The notes under the pieces are model-generated. The model did no database searches, was not told the origin of the DNA, and was given only the letters and a program-made list of their open reading frames with translations. A stretch of 5,144 bases of DNA from an uncultured Gammaproteobacteria bacterium (lineage in GTDB: Bacteria; Pseudomonadota; Gammaproteobacteria; Pseudomonadales; Litorivicinaceae). The translations under genes were made by a program, and so were the position numbers. Positions within the stretch are counted from its first letter, which is position 1; each line of letters begins with the position of its first letter. This document shows positions 1-5,144 of the stretch, piece after piece. The DNA lies in NCBI GenBank assembly GCA_913062835.1, contig CAJXXD010000088.1, forward strand, positions 1-5,144. Reading direction: 5' to 3'.

Positions 1-20
1 TAGAAAATTTGCAACATGCC

Positions 21-66
21 ATTGAAAATCCTCGTGTCGGGGATTCGATTTCCTCGCTGGCCGCCA
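21..66 (+). pseudogene. tRNA-Phe 3' half (fragment; probable attachment-site scar)
   Basis: These 46 bases align without gaps to the 3' part of tRNA-Phe. An anticodon loop TTGAAAA (22-28, anticodon GAA at 24-26) is followed by the 3' anticodon strand TCCTC, variable loop GTGTC (34-38), T stem GGGGA/TCCTC (39-43/51-55) around loop TTCGATT (44-50), acceptor strand GCTGGCC and terminal GCCA (63-66). The spacing from T54 to the CCA end is exactly the canonical 23 bases. The first 20 bases match the common proteobacterial tRNA-Phe as I remember it. The bases before 21 (TGCCA) cannot pair with TCCTC and show no D arm, so the 5' half is missing. The copy also departs from functional tRNA-Phe: A-T replaces the nearly invariant G53-C61 pair, and the discriminator base is G where Phe tRNAs have A. 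A fragment starting at the anticodon loop and ending at CCA is the typical footprint of tyrosine-recombinase integration into a tRNA gene. The attachment-site reading is inference. Confidence 0.75.
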
Positions 67-129
67 TCCCCTCTCGGGTCCATACCGGACACATAGGTAA
101 CATTGTATTCTGAGGACGAAACGGTTCGA

Positions 130-486
130 TCAGCTCAACACCGGTCCGAATGCATGACAGACCGCTTCCTGATATTGGCGAAGTTTTTGATGGCCTTCAC
201 GCGTCAAACGAATAAAACGAGATCGGGAATCCACGGTTTCCACATGTGTAACCCACGCTTTTCGCATGAGTGAGGTGACCACCCCGCGAAGTGTACTTTC
301 TGCACAGTGCGCAGACAGTCCGAGCACCTTCATCATCTGGGGGGCGGGATAGCTTCGATACAGTTCAACCAAAACATCCAGCTCTACTTGACTGACATTA
401 TCCAAGGACAAGCGCTCGAATTGCCGAACCGCCTGATAGGCGTTCGCAAAGTCAATAGAGGAGGCTTCTGTCAGGTGTTTATTCAT
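130..486 (-). CDS. MarR-family winged-helix transcriptional regulator
   Basis: Predicted cytoplasmic DNA-binding repressor or activator of 118 residues from the ATG at 486. The middle of the protein (about residues 31-104) has MarR architecture: a helix beginning SQVELDVLVELY, a helix-turn-helix (about 48-77, PQMMKVLGLS then STLRGVVTSLMRK), then a beta wing with the family-typical D-x-R pattern (VDSRSRFIRLT) and a helix starting REGHQKL. MarR proteins are usually about 140 residues, so the flanking dimerisation helices are short here. An in-frame GTG at 510 would add eight residues (MCGCYFQL), but they look non-conserved; neither start has a clear Shine-Dalgarno sequence. The gene is divergent from the small gene at 698, and a palindrome at 543-557 sits upstream in a good place for an operator. 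Its ligand and targets cannot be read from the sequence. No terminator is visible downstream before the tRNA fragment. Confidence 0.8.
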   Translation of the reverse strand: MNKHLTEASSIDFANAYQAVRQFERLSLDNVSQVELDVLVELYRSYPAPQMMKVLGLSAHCAESTLRGVVTSLMRKAWVTHVETVDSRSRFIRLTREGHQKLRQYQEAVCHAFGPVLS

Positions 487-510
487 AAGCTGAAAATAGC
501 ACCCACACAC

Positions 511-697
511 AGAATTCTTGTCGGTCTGACGCCCACATAAAAGCGCGAATTTCGCGCATTTAAAACCATGTTTTTATTGTTTTTTTATTTTCATATTCAT
601 TCAATTTACCGCGAGAATTACGGGTATTTCTGGGCTGTTTGAGACAAATTTGCCTTCCCGATGCGTCATCCGATTTAAAAAATGATGTGTTTTCTTC
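511..697. other. AT-rich divergent intergenic region
   Basis: This stretch separates the minus-strand MarR gene from the plus-strand small gene and must contain promoters for both if both are real. From 558 to 615 it is very AT-rich, with T tracts at 571-575 and 580-587. A weak plus-strand promoter candidate is TTGCCT (650-655) and TTTAAA (674-679) with an 18-base spacer. No convincing minus-strand -35/-10 pair was found. Apart from the palindrome at 543-557 I see no RNA gene or further ordered structure. Confidence 0.4.
543..557. promoter_or_regulatory. Palindrome upstream of the MarR gene (candidate operator)
   Basis: GCGCGAA-T-TTCGCGC is a perfect inverted repeat with 7-base arms and a 1-base centre. 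It lies 57 bases upstream of the ATG of the minus-strand MarR gene. MarR-family proteins bind as dimers to palindromes of about this length, and autoregulation from a divergent intergenic region is common. On the minus strand the repeat is followed by TTTT, so it could also fold as a small terminator hairpin, but no minus-strand gene lies upstream that would need one. The operator role is inferred. Confidence 0.35.
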
Positions 698-955
698 ATG
701 GGATGCACCGCGCTTATGTCAGCACTTTTAAAACGCCACAGCCTACTTATGCGCACCCGAAAATTGGTTGCAGAAGAGCGTCAGGCCCTTGGCGATCTCG
801 CATCAGACGGGGCAGTGCGAGCCGCGGTGGTAAAACGGCTCATAACCGATTTTGAACGGCGACCGGGCGCATTGGCACTTTGCGCCCATCTCCTGTGCGA
901 CCTTGCAATGGATACCACCTCATCCAATCACGGCTTAGCGAAGCCATCGCAATAA
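698..955 (+). CDS. Small hypothetical protein
   Basis: I do not recognise this 85-residue product. It is predicted mostly helical and soluble. A basic N-terminal part (KRHSLLMRTRKLVAEERQ) is followed by an alternating charged and hydrophobic stretch, then a cysteine-containing hydrophobic helix (ALALCAHLLCDLAM, about residues 58-71) and a polar tail. There is no signal peptide and no clear membrane segment. Codon use looks like that of its neighbours. The start is uncertain: ATG at 698 and ATG at 716 are both possible (85 or 79 residues), and neither has a good Shine-Dalgarno sequence, which lowers confidence that the frame is translated. It is the only sizeable frame between the MarR gene and the zinc-ribbon gene, is divergent from the regulator, and so is the most obvious candidate for control by it. 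The link to MarR is inference from position. Confidence 0.5.
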   Translation: MGCTALMSALLKRHSLLMRTRKLVAEERQALGDLASDGAVRAAVVKRLITDFERRPGALALCAHLLCDLAMDTTSSNHGLAKPSQ

Positions 956-961
956 GTACGG

Positions 962-1023
962 CCTAGGATGGGGATGTATCCCAAAAGATTGAAATGTTTA
1001 CAAATCATCCTCTAGGATTGGGA
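962..1023. repeat. Clustered short direct and inverted repeats
   Basis: CTAGGATGGGGA (963-974) and CTAGGATTGGGA (1012-1023) are direct repeats matching at 11 of 12 bases. Overlapping them are a perfect inverted repeat GGGAT-GT-ATCCC (971-982) and an imperfect long-range pairing of CCTAGGATG (962-970) with CATCC-TC-TAGG (1007-1017). The second direct repeat overlaps the predicted -10 element of the zinc-ribbon gene, so the repeats could be regulator binding sites. That is inference; the repeats themselves are directly visible. Confidence 0.5.
989..1018 (+). promoter_or_regulatory. Sigma70-like promoter of the zinc-ribbon gene
   Basis: TTGAAA at 989-994 matches 5 of 6 bases of the -35 consensus. 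TAGGAT at 1013-1018 matches 4 of 6 bases of the -10 consensus, with an 18-base spacer. Transcription would start near 1025, giving a leader of about 27 bases that contains the Shine-Dalgarno sequence AAGAGGA (1037-1043). The -10 element lies within the second copy of the CTAGGATKGGGA repeat. Confidence 0.45.
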
Positions 1024-1051
1024 CTTCGAAACAAAAAAGAGGACGTTGTCC

Positions 1052-1360
1052 GTGCGCACTTGCTCCGTTTGTGGTACCGAAATCGATAAAACCACCGCGT
1101 ATACTGTCTCAGGCGAACAAAAGGCCCAAGGTCGTCGCTGCATCAACTGTGTCGATGGCGCAAAGAAAGCTGAAGCAAAATCTGCTCCCGCTGCCAAAGC
1201 GACTACTGAACCCAATGATCAGCCGGCAGCGACAGCCGCTCAGCCAGTGACGCCTCAACCCTCTTCTGCATCCACTGAACCGGAAAAGAAAGGTCTGTCA
1301 AAAACCACACTGATTTTGGCTGCGATTGCCATCATTGTGGTACTGATTGCGCTCGACTGA
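1052..1360 (+). CDS. Small zinc-ribbon protein with C-terminal membrane anchor
   Basis: A 102-residue protein of unknown function in three parts. Residues 1-35 form a compact zinc-ribbon-like module with two CxxC knuckles (C4-x2-C7 and C30-x2-C33), which should bind one zinc. Residues 36-82 are a low-complexity linker rich in Ala, Pro, Thr, Gln and Lys. Residues 85-102 are a single hydrophobic segment (TTLILAAIAIIVVLIALD) preceded by KKGLSK, with one charged residue after it. There is no N-terminal signal peptide, so the likely topology is tail-anchored in the inner membrane with the zinc module in the cytoplasm. I chose GTG at 1052 because AAGAGGA at 1037-1043 lies 8 bases upstream; the in-frame TTG at 1046 is only 2 bases from that motif. 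The gene runs tail-to-tail into the TauE/SafE gene with a 23-base gap. No enzymatic motif is present, and its partner or role cannot be stated. Confidence 0.75.
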   Translation: MRTCSVCGTEIDKTTAYTVSGEQKAQGRRCINCVDGAKKAEAKSAPAAKATTEPNDQPAATAAQPVTPQPSSASTEPEKKGLSKTTLILAAIAIIVVLIALD

Positions 1361-1383
1361 GATCTCGTCTCCTTACAAGACTC

Positions 1384-2142
1384 TCAGTAAAAAAGGGCTG
1401 CGCCGCCGGCCAGTACTGTGGCGGCAAACAGAAACCATCGGAGCACTTTGGGATCCGCGTGGACTGCAAACCTGACCCCAAAATAAGCACCCACCACGTA
1501 ACCCACTGAAAGAATGGCGCCGGCAAGCCAAGCCACCTGGCCTTGCCAAATAAAGATGCCCAAGGACACCGTGGTAAACATCAGCGTACAGACCAACTTC
1601 AAGGCATTGGCTCTCACAATATCGTAGCGGAGCGTGCCTGCGATGGATGCCAATAACAGAAAGCCGACACCGGCCTGGATGAAGCCTCCATAAAAGCCCG
1701 CAGCCAACAGACCTACCCAAGCCGACGGCGTATCTTTCACTCTCCGCACTTCTGTCCCGGAGGGCGGCGAGACAACAGCCGGCCGAAGCAACACCATTAG
1801 ACTCATGAGAATCATGGTTAGGATCAGTATCGGCTTTAGAATATCAGGCGGCGCGAATGCAGCCGCTAACGCACCCAGCAGCCCACCCACCGCCATGGGC
1901 AACAAGATAGCCCTCAGATCAAAGGTTTCTAGCCGATCGTGGCGCTTGAACTCCGAGACCGCGACCACCGACTCCACAAAGATGCCCACACGATTAGTCG
2001 CGTTGGCGACCTCGGGCGGCATACCCATCAACATCAGACTGGGTAACACAAGGTTTGAGCCGCCGCCTGCCACCGTATTAATGGCGCCCGCCACACAGGC
2101 CAGCACCACTAATATCACCCCTTGAATGATCGAAAAATCCAT
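1384..2142 (-). CDS. TauE/SafE-family integral membrane transporter
   Basis: A 252-residue inner-membrane protein of the TauE/SafE family (COG0730), whose characterised members export sulfite, sulfoacetate or related organosulfur anions; the substrate here is unknown. The N-terminal repeat carries the family pattern AGAINTVAGGGSNLVLPSL (about residues 18-36), then PPEVANATNRVG. The second repeat has GGFIQAGVGFLLL (about 152-164) followed by ANALKLV. About eight hydrophobic segments can be placed, near residues 5-27, 29-42, 75-98, 101-120, 141-170, 178-199, 203-226 and 233-251, with a polar loop at 121-140. Length is normal for the family and the frame is intact. The ATG at 2142 opens directly on the first membrane segment, with only a weak upstream AGGCAGG. 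It lies 58 bases downstream of the PHP gene on the same strand, so co-transcription is plausible. Family assignment is secure; substrate is not. Confidence 0.93.
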   Translation of the reverse strand: MDFSIIQGVILVVLACVAGAINTVAGGGSNLVLPSLMLMGMPPEVANATNRVGIFVESVVAVSEFKRHDRLETFDLRAILLPMAVGGLLGALAAAFAPPDILKPILILTMILMSLMVLLRPAVVSPPSGTEVRRVKDTPSAWVGLLAAGFYGGFIQAGVGFLLLASIAGTLRYDIVRANALKLVCTLMFTTVSLGIFIWQGQVAWLAGAILSVGYVVGAYFGVRFAVHADPKVLRWFLFAATVLAGGAALFY

Positions 2143-2200
2143 GACGCTCGCGCCTGCCTAAACGAGCATCATGAACGCTACAGCCCTTTCACGCCAACTA

Positions 2201-2977
2201 TTACAGCTCAATGATAGAAGGTGACTGCCAATCCGCCAGCCATTCAGCCAATTCGTCGACGACCGGCTTTCCGTGTTCGGCTAAGAAACCAAGCAAGCGC
2301 TCAGGGGTCATTGTGACTACCTGCTCTTCTGGGAAGCCGATGGCATCCACCTTGGCCAATGACACATCGACATCCCCCACCGTGTAATGCACGTGCGAGT
2401 CGCTCGATAAGGCCACTTTCCAGTCGAGTCGTTTTACAGTCTCTAAAATGTCCATACAGAACGGTTCGCTACCCAGACGTGAACTTACAAACGATGAGTT
2501 GTTGATCTCAATGAGTACGTTGTGATCGCGCGCTGCACGAATCACTTCCTCAATATCGATCGGATAATTGGGATTACCCGGGTGGCCCAAAATCTGAATT
2601 CGACCGGTTTCAATCGCGGCAATAGCAGCTTTTGTGTGCGTCTTCACATCGGTCGGGGGAAAGACCGGCTCATGAAAACTTGCGATGCCAAAGTCCATAA
2701 AGCTCATCAACAGCTCATTGGCATCAATCACCCGATCACTGGGCAAGATATTCGCTTCAATCCCACGAAGCATTGCGACCCCGTATCGCACACGGGGTAA
2801 CACACGCATATTCCCAAAGTGCCAAGGGTGCGGTGAATCAGGCATCTCAGGCCCATGGTCTGTGATGCTAAACAGCGCTAAGCCTTTGTCTGCGGCCGCC
2901 CGAAAATACTCATCCACGGTGGAATAAGCGTGTGTACTGGCCACAGTGTGCGCGTGGGTATCAGTGAGATGTCGCAT
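2201..2977 (-). CDS. ycdX: YcdX-type PHP-domain metallophosphatase
   Basis: A 258-residue cytoplasmic hydrolase of the PHP superfamily, closely similar to E. coli YcdX, a trinuclear-metal phosphatase with a seven-stranded barrel. All nine metal ligands known in YcdX are present, shifted by one residue: H8, H10, H16 (in DTHAHTVASTHAYST), H41 (ITDHGPEM), E74 (RGIEAN), H102 (FHEPVF), H132 (GHPGNP), and D193 and H195 (SSDSH). Other shared blocks are HPWHFGNMRVLPRV and EINNSSF. The protein extends about 13 residues beyond the E. coli length, with an acidic, tryptophan-containing tail (DELAEWLADWQSP). The ATG at 2977 is well supported by AGGAGG on the minus strand (2982-2987), four bases away. The physiological substrate is not established from sequence. 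It lies between the pirin and TauE genes on the same strand, 69 bases downstream of pirin. Confidence 0.95.
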   Translation of the reverse strand: MRHLTDTHAHTVASTHAYSTVDEYFRAAADKGLALFSITDHGPEMPDSPHPWHFGNMRVLPRVRYGVAMLRGIEANILPSDRVIDANELLMSFMDFGIASFHEPVFPPTDVKTHTKAAIAAIETGRIQILGHPGNPNYPIDIEEVIRAARDHNVLIEINNSSFVSSRLGSEPFCMDILETVKRLDWKVALSSDSHVHYTVGDVDVSLAKVDAIGFPEEQVVTMTPERLLGFLAEHGKPVVDELAEWLADWQSPSIIEL

Positions 2978-2981
2978 CGAG

Positions 2982-2987
2982 CCTCCT
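2982..2987 (-). promoter_or_regulatory. Strong ribosome binding site of the PHP gene
   Basis: Read on the minus strand this is AGGAGG, the full Shine-Dalgarno core, four bases before the ATG at 2977. It fixes that start codon and suggests efficient translation. It is the best ribosome binding site in the three-gene minus-strand cluster; pirin and the TauE/SafE gene have weak or no visible sites. Confidence 0.7.
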
Positions 2988-3046
2988 GTCTTGCTGCTTA
3001 GATTACGTGGGGTTTATTGCAGCGATTTGACAGAGCCTAAATAGAA

Positions 3047-3925
3047 TTAGACATCGGGCAAAGGAATCCACTCCGTTTCACCCGGCACTTGATCAAATCG
3101 ACCCGCCTGCCAATCGTCTTTGGCTTGCTCGATCCGGTCTTTTGAGGACGACACAAAGTTCCACCACAAATGCCGAGGTCCATCGAGCGGTTCCCCGCCG
3201 AAGACCAAGACACGCGCATCTTCACTCGCCTCCAACCGAACTGCTCGACCTGGCGTCAACACCAGCAAGGTTTCACTCGGATAGTCTAAGCCGTCGAGCC
3301 GAATAGCACCCGAGGCCGCATAGACTGCACGCTCCTCAAGAGTGCTGGGAATTTCAAACACACCACCGGCTGACATAACCAAATCGAGGTAAAGATTTTC
3401 AGCTGGAAATGCCACCGGCGATGTCATGCCCTGCAAAGCGCCCATAATGAGGCGGCCCTGCACATGATCGTCCTCAAACGCTGGAATATCGGACGCCTCA
3501 TAGGGTGAGAATACAGGCGCTTGCTCTTCCAACGACTTCGGCAAGGCCAACCAGCTTTGAATCCCAAACAATGTCGATTGCGCCGCACGAGAGTGGGCAT
3601 CAGAGCGTTCAGAATGCACAATTCCCGACCCGGCCGTCATCAAATTCACCGCTTCCGGCCCGATCACCATGTCATTGCCCAGGCTGTCGCGATGCTGCAT
3701 ATGCCCCTTGAACAAATAGGTGAGTGTTGAGAGCCCAATATGGGGGTGTGGACGTACATCAATACCTACGCCCGCGATGAGCTCCCCAGGACCCATTTGA
3801 TCCCAAAATACAAAGGACCCGACTGAGCGACGCTCCCGTGACGGCAATGCACGTTTGACTTCCATCTGACCGATGTCGGATGTCCGAGGGATCACTTGAG
3901 TTTGAACCGCTGATATTTGTTTCAT
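3047..3925 (-). CDS. Pirin-family cupin protein
   Basis: A 292-residue bicupin of the pirin family (COG1741), close to the usual length of about 290. The N-terminal cupin holds the iron-binding motif RPHPHIGLSTLTY (H60, H62) and AGSGIVHSERS (H104, E106), corresponding to His56, His58, His101 and Glu103 of human pirin. The conserved run VKRALPSRERRSVGSFVF lies at 23-40. The C-terminal cupin includes FGGEPLDGPRHLWWNFVSS (242-260), a family hallmark, and ends in DWQAGRF followed by a short tail. Some bacterial pirins have quercetinase activity, others act as redox-sensing or regulatory partners; which applies here cannot be told. The frame stays open upstream to 4162, but that extension lacks pirin similarity and runs into trmL, so the ATG at 3925 (MKQISAVQTQVIPRT) is preferred although no strong Shine-Dalgarno sequence precedes it. 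It is the first gene of the minus-strand trio and diverges from trmL across 121 bases. Confidence 0.93.
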   Translation of the reverse strand: MKQISAVQTQVIPRTSDIGQMEVKRALPSRERRSVGSFVFWDQMGPGELIAGVGIDVRPHPHIGLSTLTYLFKGHMQHRDSLGNDMVIGPEAVNLMTAGSGIVHSERSDAHSRAAQSTLFGIQSWLALPKSLEEQAPVFSPYEASDIPAFEDDHVQGRLIMGALQGMTSPVAFPAENLYLDLVMSAGGVFEIPSTLEERAVYAASGAIRLDGLDYPSETLLVLTPGRAVRLEASEDARVLVFGGEPLDGPRHLWWNFVSSSKDRIEQAKDDWQAGRFDQVPGETEWIPLPDV

Positions 3926-4046
3926 GCACACACTATGGCCGCGACTTACCCCCACAAACAGGCCTCTTACGCACACAGTTTGATTCCAGTTTGGAAGCAG
4001 TGGATCCCAGCTTTCCTTTCTGAACGGACCGGCGTATCGTGCCGCC
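3926..4046. other. Divergent intergenic region, pirin and trmL
   Basis: These 121 bases must hold the promoters for pirin (minus) and trmL (plus). I found no -35/-10 pair good enough to call on either strand. A short inverted repeat TTCCA-GTT-TGGAA (3984-3996) is a possible regulator site, but 5-base arms are common by chance. No RNA gene is apparent. Confidence 0.3.
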
Positions 4047-4511
4047 ATGCTAACCGTGTGCTTATTCCAACCTGAAATCCCACCCAATACCGGCAACATT
4101 ATCCGCTTGTGCGCCAATACCGGGTCAGAGTTACATTTGATCCATCCGCTGGGCTTTTCCATGGATGAAAAATCAGTGCGAAGGTCGGGCCTGGATTATC
4201 ACGATCTGGCCCGCGTCAGCGAATACCCCAACTGGGATAATTACCTCACAGAACAACCAGGTCGTAAGTTTGCACTCAGCACCAAAGGCACCGTGCGCTA
4301 CGACCAAGTTGACTATCAAGACGGTGACATTTTGGTATTTGGCCCGGAAACACGCGGACTGCCTACCAACATCCGAGAAAGCCAAGCCTTTGACTCGGTG
4401 GTCACCTTACCGATGCACCCAGATAGTCGAAGTCTTAATTTATCCAATGCGGTTGCGATTGTGCTGTATGAAGCGTGGCGGCAACTGAATTTTGCTGGAG
4501 CCAAATCATGA
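4047..4511 (+). CDS. trmL: tRNA (cytidine(34)-2'-O)-methyltransferase
   Basis: TrmL (formerly YibK) uses S-adenosylmethionine to methylate the ribose of wobble base 34 in tRNA-Leu isoacceptors (CAA and UAA anticodons), tuning decoding in the cytoplasm. The 154-residue product is full length and closely follows E. coli TrmL. It has the SPOUT-fold motifs in order: PEIPPNTGNIIRLCANTG (9-26), GLDYHD (48-53), FGPETRGLP (98-106), and the C-terminal knot LPMHPDSRSLNLSNAV (121-136) followed by VLYEAWRQL. The trefoil-knot SAM site is formed by the last two. The start ATG at 4047 matches the conserved N-terminus (MLTVCLFQPEIPPNTG), though the ribosome binding site is weak. Its stop overlaps the start of uup in ATGA, indicating a shared transcript. 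The gene is divergent from pirin. Confidence 0.97.
   Translation: MLTVCLFQPEIPPNTGNIIRLCANTGSELHLIHPLGFSMDEKSVRRSGLDYHDLARVSEYPNWDNYLTEQPGRKFALSTKGTVRYDQVDYQDGDILVFGPETRGLPTNIRESQAFDSVVTLPMHPDSRSLNLSNAVAIVLYEAWRQLNFAGAKS
4497..4511 (+). promoter_or_regulatory. Coupled translation start, trmL/uup
   Basis: The trmL stop TGA (4509-4511) overlaps the uup start ATG (4508-4510) as ATGA. GGAG at 4497-4500, inside the trmL coding sequence, lies seven bases before the ATG and serves as its Shine-Dalgarno sequence. This arrangement favours translational coupling through terminating ribosomes. Confidence 0.7.
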
Positions 4512-5144
4512 GCCTTTTGAGCCTGTCTCAAATCCAAATCAGCTTTGGGGGACCTGCCATTCTCGAAGGCGTCAATCTGAGAATCGAAGCGAGGGAGCGA
4601 ATCGGTCTATTAGGGCGAAATGGAGCAGGCAAATCCACTCTGATGAAGCTCATCGCTGGAGAAATTCTAGCCGACAGCGGCGAAATCAATAAATCCCAAA
4701 GCCTTAAGGTTGCTCGGCTCGTTCAAGATGTGCCTATGGGCACCGAGGGCACGATCTTCCAAGTGGTGGCTTCTGGCCTTGGGGAGCTCACTCCCATATT
4801 AGAGCGCTATCATCAAGCGCTCAAGCGCATGGAAACGGATTACTCAGAAGCAGCAATGTCGGAGCTTGAGCAATCTCAGCATGCACTCGAGGCCGCCGAC
4901 GCCTGGCGTGTCGAGCAAATGGTTGAGCAAACCCTGTCTAAGTTTTCGCTGGAACCGGACACTGAATTCAATGCCCTATCCGGTGGGATGAAGCGTCGCG
5001 TGTTGTTGGCCCGCGCATTGGTGATTGACCCGGATATCTTGTTACTCGATGAGCCCACCAACCATTTAGACATCCCTGCCATTGAGTGGCTCGAAGAACA
5101 AATTCGAAATTTCCAAGGCGCTGTACTCTTCATCACCCACGACC
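4508..5144 (+). CDS. uup: ABC-F ATPase Uup (partial, C-terminus outside window)
   Basis: The N-terminal 212 residues of an ABC-F protein; the frame is open to the window edge, and the family is about 630 residues, so roughly two thirds is missing. The first ATP-binding domain is complete through the switch histidine: Walker A GRNGAGKST (36-44), Q-loop region around VARLVQD (68-74), signature LSGGM (157-161), Walker B LLLDEP (178-183) running into the ABC-F hallmark TNHLD (184-188), and H211 in FITHD. There are no membrane segments. The N-terminus (MSLLSLSQIQISFGG) and the VARLVQD-VP stretch resemble E. coli Uup more than EttA, YheS or YbiT. Uup is a cytoplasmic ribosome-associated ATPase linked to translation, rescue of stalled ribosomes and reduced transposon precise excision. 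The start is fixed by the ATGA overlap with trmL and by GGAG at 4497-4500. A different ABC-F subgroup cannot be fully excluded without the missing linker and C-terminal domain. Confidence 0.92.
   Translation, partial: MSLLSLSQIQISFGGPAILEGVNLRIEARERIGLLGRNGAGKSTLMKLIAGEILADSGEINKSQSLKVARLVQDVPMGTEGTIFQVVASGLGELTPILERYHQALKRMETDYSEAAMSELEQSQHALEAADAWRVEQMVEQTLSKFSLEPDTEFNALSGGMKRRVLLARALVIDPDILLLDEPTNHLDIPAIEWLEEQIRNFQGAVLFITHD

Noticed and set aside
78..90. GTCC-ATACC-GGAC hairpin downstream of the MarR gene
   Set aside because: Only a 4-base stem with no T tract on either strand, too weak for a terminator.
3..113. Open plus-strand frame running in from the left edge and ending at TGA 111-113
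   Set aside because: It overlaps the tRNA-Phe fragment throughout its middle, has only 36 codons in view and no recognisable similarity; other frames on the minus strand are also open here, so openness is uninformative.
307..540. Plus-strand open frame antisense to the MarR gene
   Set aside because: It mirrors the coding constraint of the MarR frame and its translation resembles no protein family; the same holds for frames antisense to the TauE/SafE, PHP and pirin genes.
1358..1386. Possible bidirectional terminator between the converging zinc-ribbon and TauE/SafE genes (TGAGA...GTCT...AGAC...TCTCA)
   Set aside because: The stem is interrupted, weak, and not followed by a T run on either strand. 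It may help termination but cannot be called.
3027..3032. Perfect TTGACA -35 hexamer on the plus strand
   Set aside because: The nearest -10-like sequence (TAGAAT, 3042-3047) is only 9 bases away, and any transcript would run antisense into pirin with no gene to serve.
3926..4162. N-terminal extension of the pirin frame by 79 residues
   Set aside because: The extension lacks pirin similarity and overlaps the well-supported start of trmL; family alignment places the start at 3925.
1..5144. CRISPR array, insertion sequence, toxin-antitoxin pair or defence system
   Set aside because: No regularly spaced repeats, transposase motifs, terminal inverted repeats or recognisable defence proteins are present. 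The only mobile-element trace is the tRNA fragment at the left.

Overview
The window looks like ordinary chromosome of a gammaproteobacterium, with intermediate GC content. The evidence is close resemblance to the E. coli proteins TrmL, YcdX and Uup, and a tRNA-Phe fragment of proteobacterial type. I cannot name the genus. No complete mobile element, CRISPR array or new defence system is visible. The most unusual item is a partial, degraded tRNA-Phe gene at the far left, which reads as an integration scar.

Layout from left to right: (1) positions 21-66 hold the 3' half of a tRNA-Phe, from the anticodon loop through CCA, with no matching 5' half. This is the pattern left at the distal border of an element integrated into a tRNA gene. 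(2) A short MarR-type regulator lies on the minus strand (130-486). (3) An AT-rich divergent intergenic region carries a 7-bp-arm palindrome (543-557) and separates the regulator from two small plus-strand genes. One is an unrecognised protein of about 85 residues (698-955). The other is a zinc-ribbon protein with a C-terminal membrane anchor (1052-1360), preceded by a fair sigma70-like promoter set in a cluster of short repeats. (4) Three minus-strand genes are transcribed right to left: pirin (3925-3047), a YcdX-type PHP-domain metallophosphatase (2977-2201) and a TauE/SafE-family membrane transporter (2142-1384). (5) A plus-strand pair, trmL (4047-4511) and uup (4508 to beyond the window), overlaps by four bases at ATGA.

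How the genes may work together: trmL (wobble-base ribose methylation of tRNA-Leu) and uup (ribosome-associated ABC-F ATPase) both serve translation and are very probably co-transcribed and translationally coupled. The pirin, PHP and TauE genes share a strand with gaps of 69 and 58 bases, so one transcript is plausible, but no common pathway is evident. The MarR regulator stands divergently from the small plus-strand genes, the usual arrangement for a local regulator that controls itself and its neighbour. This is inference from layout.
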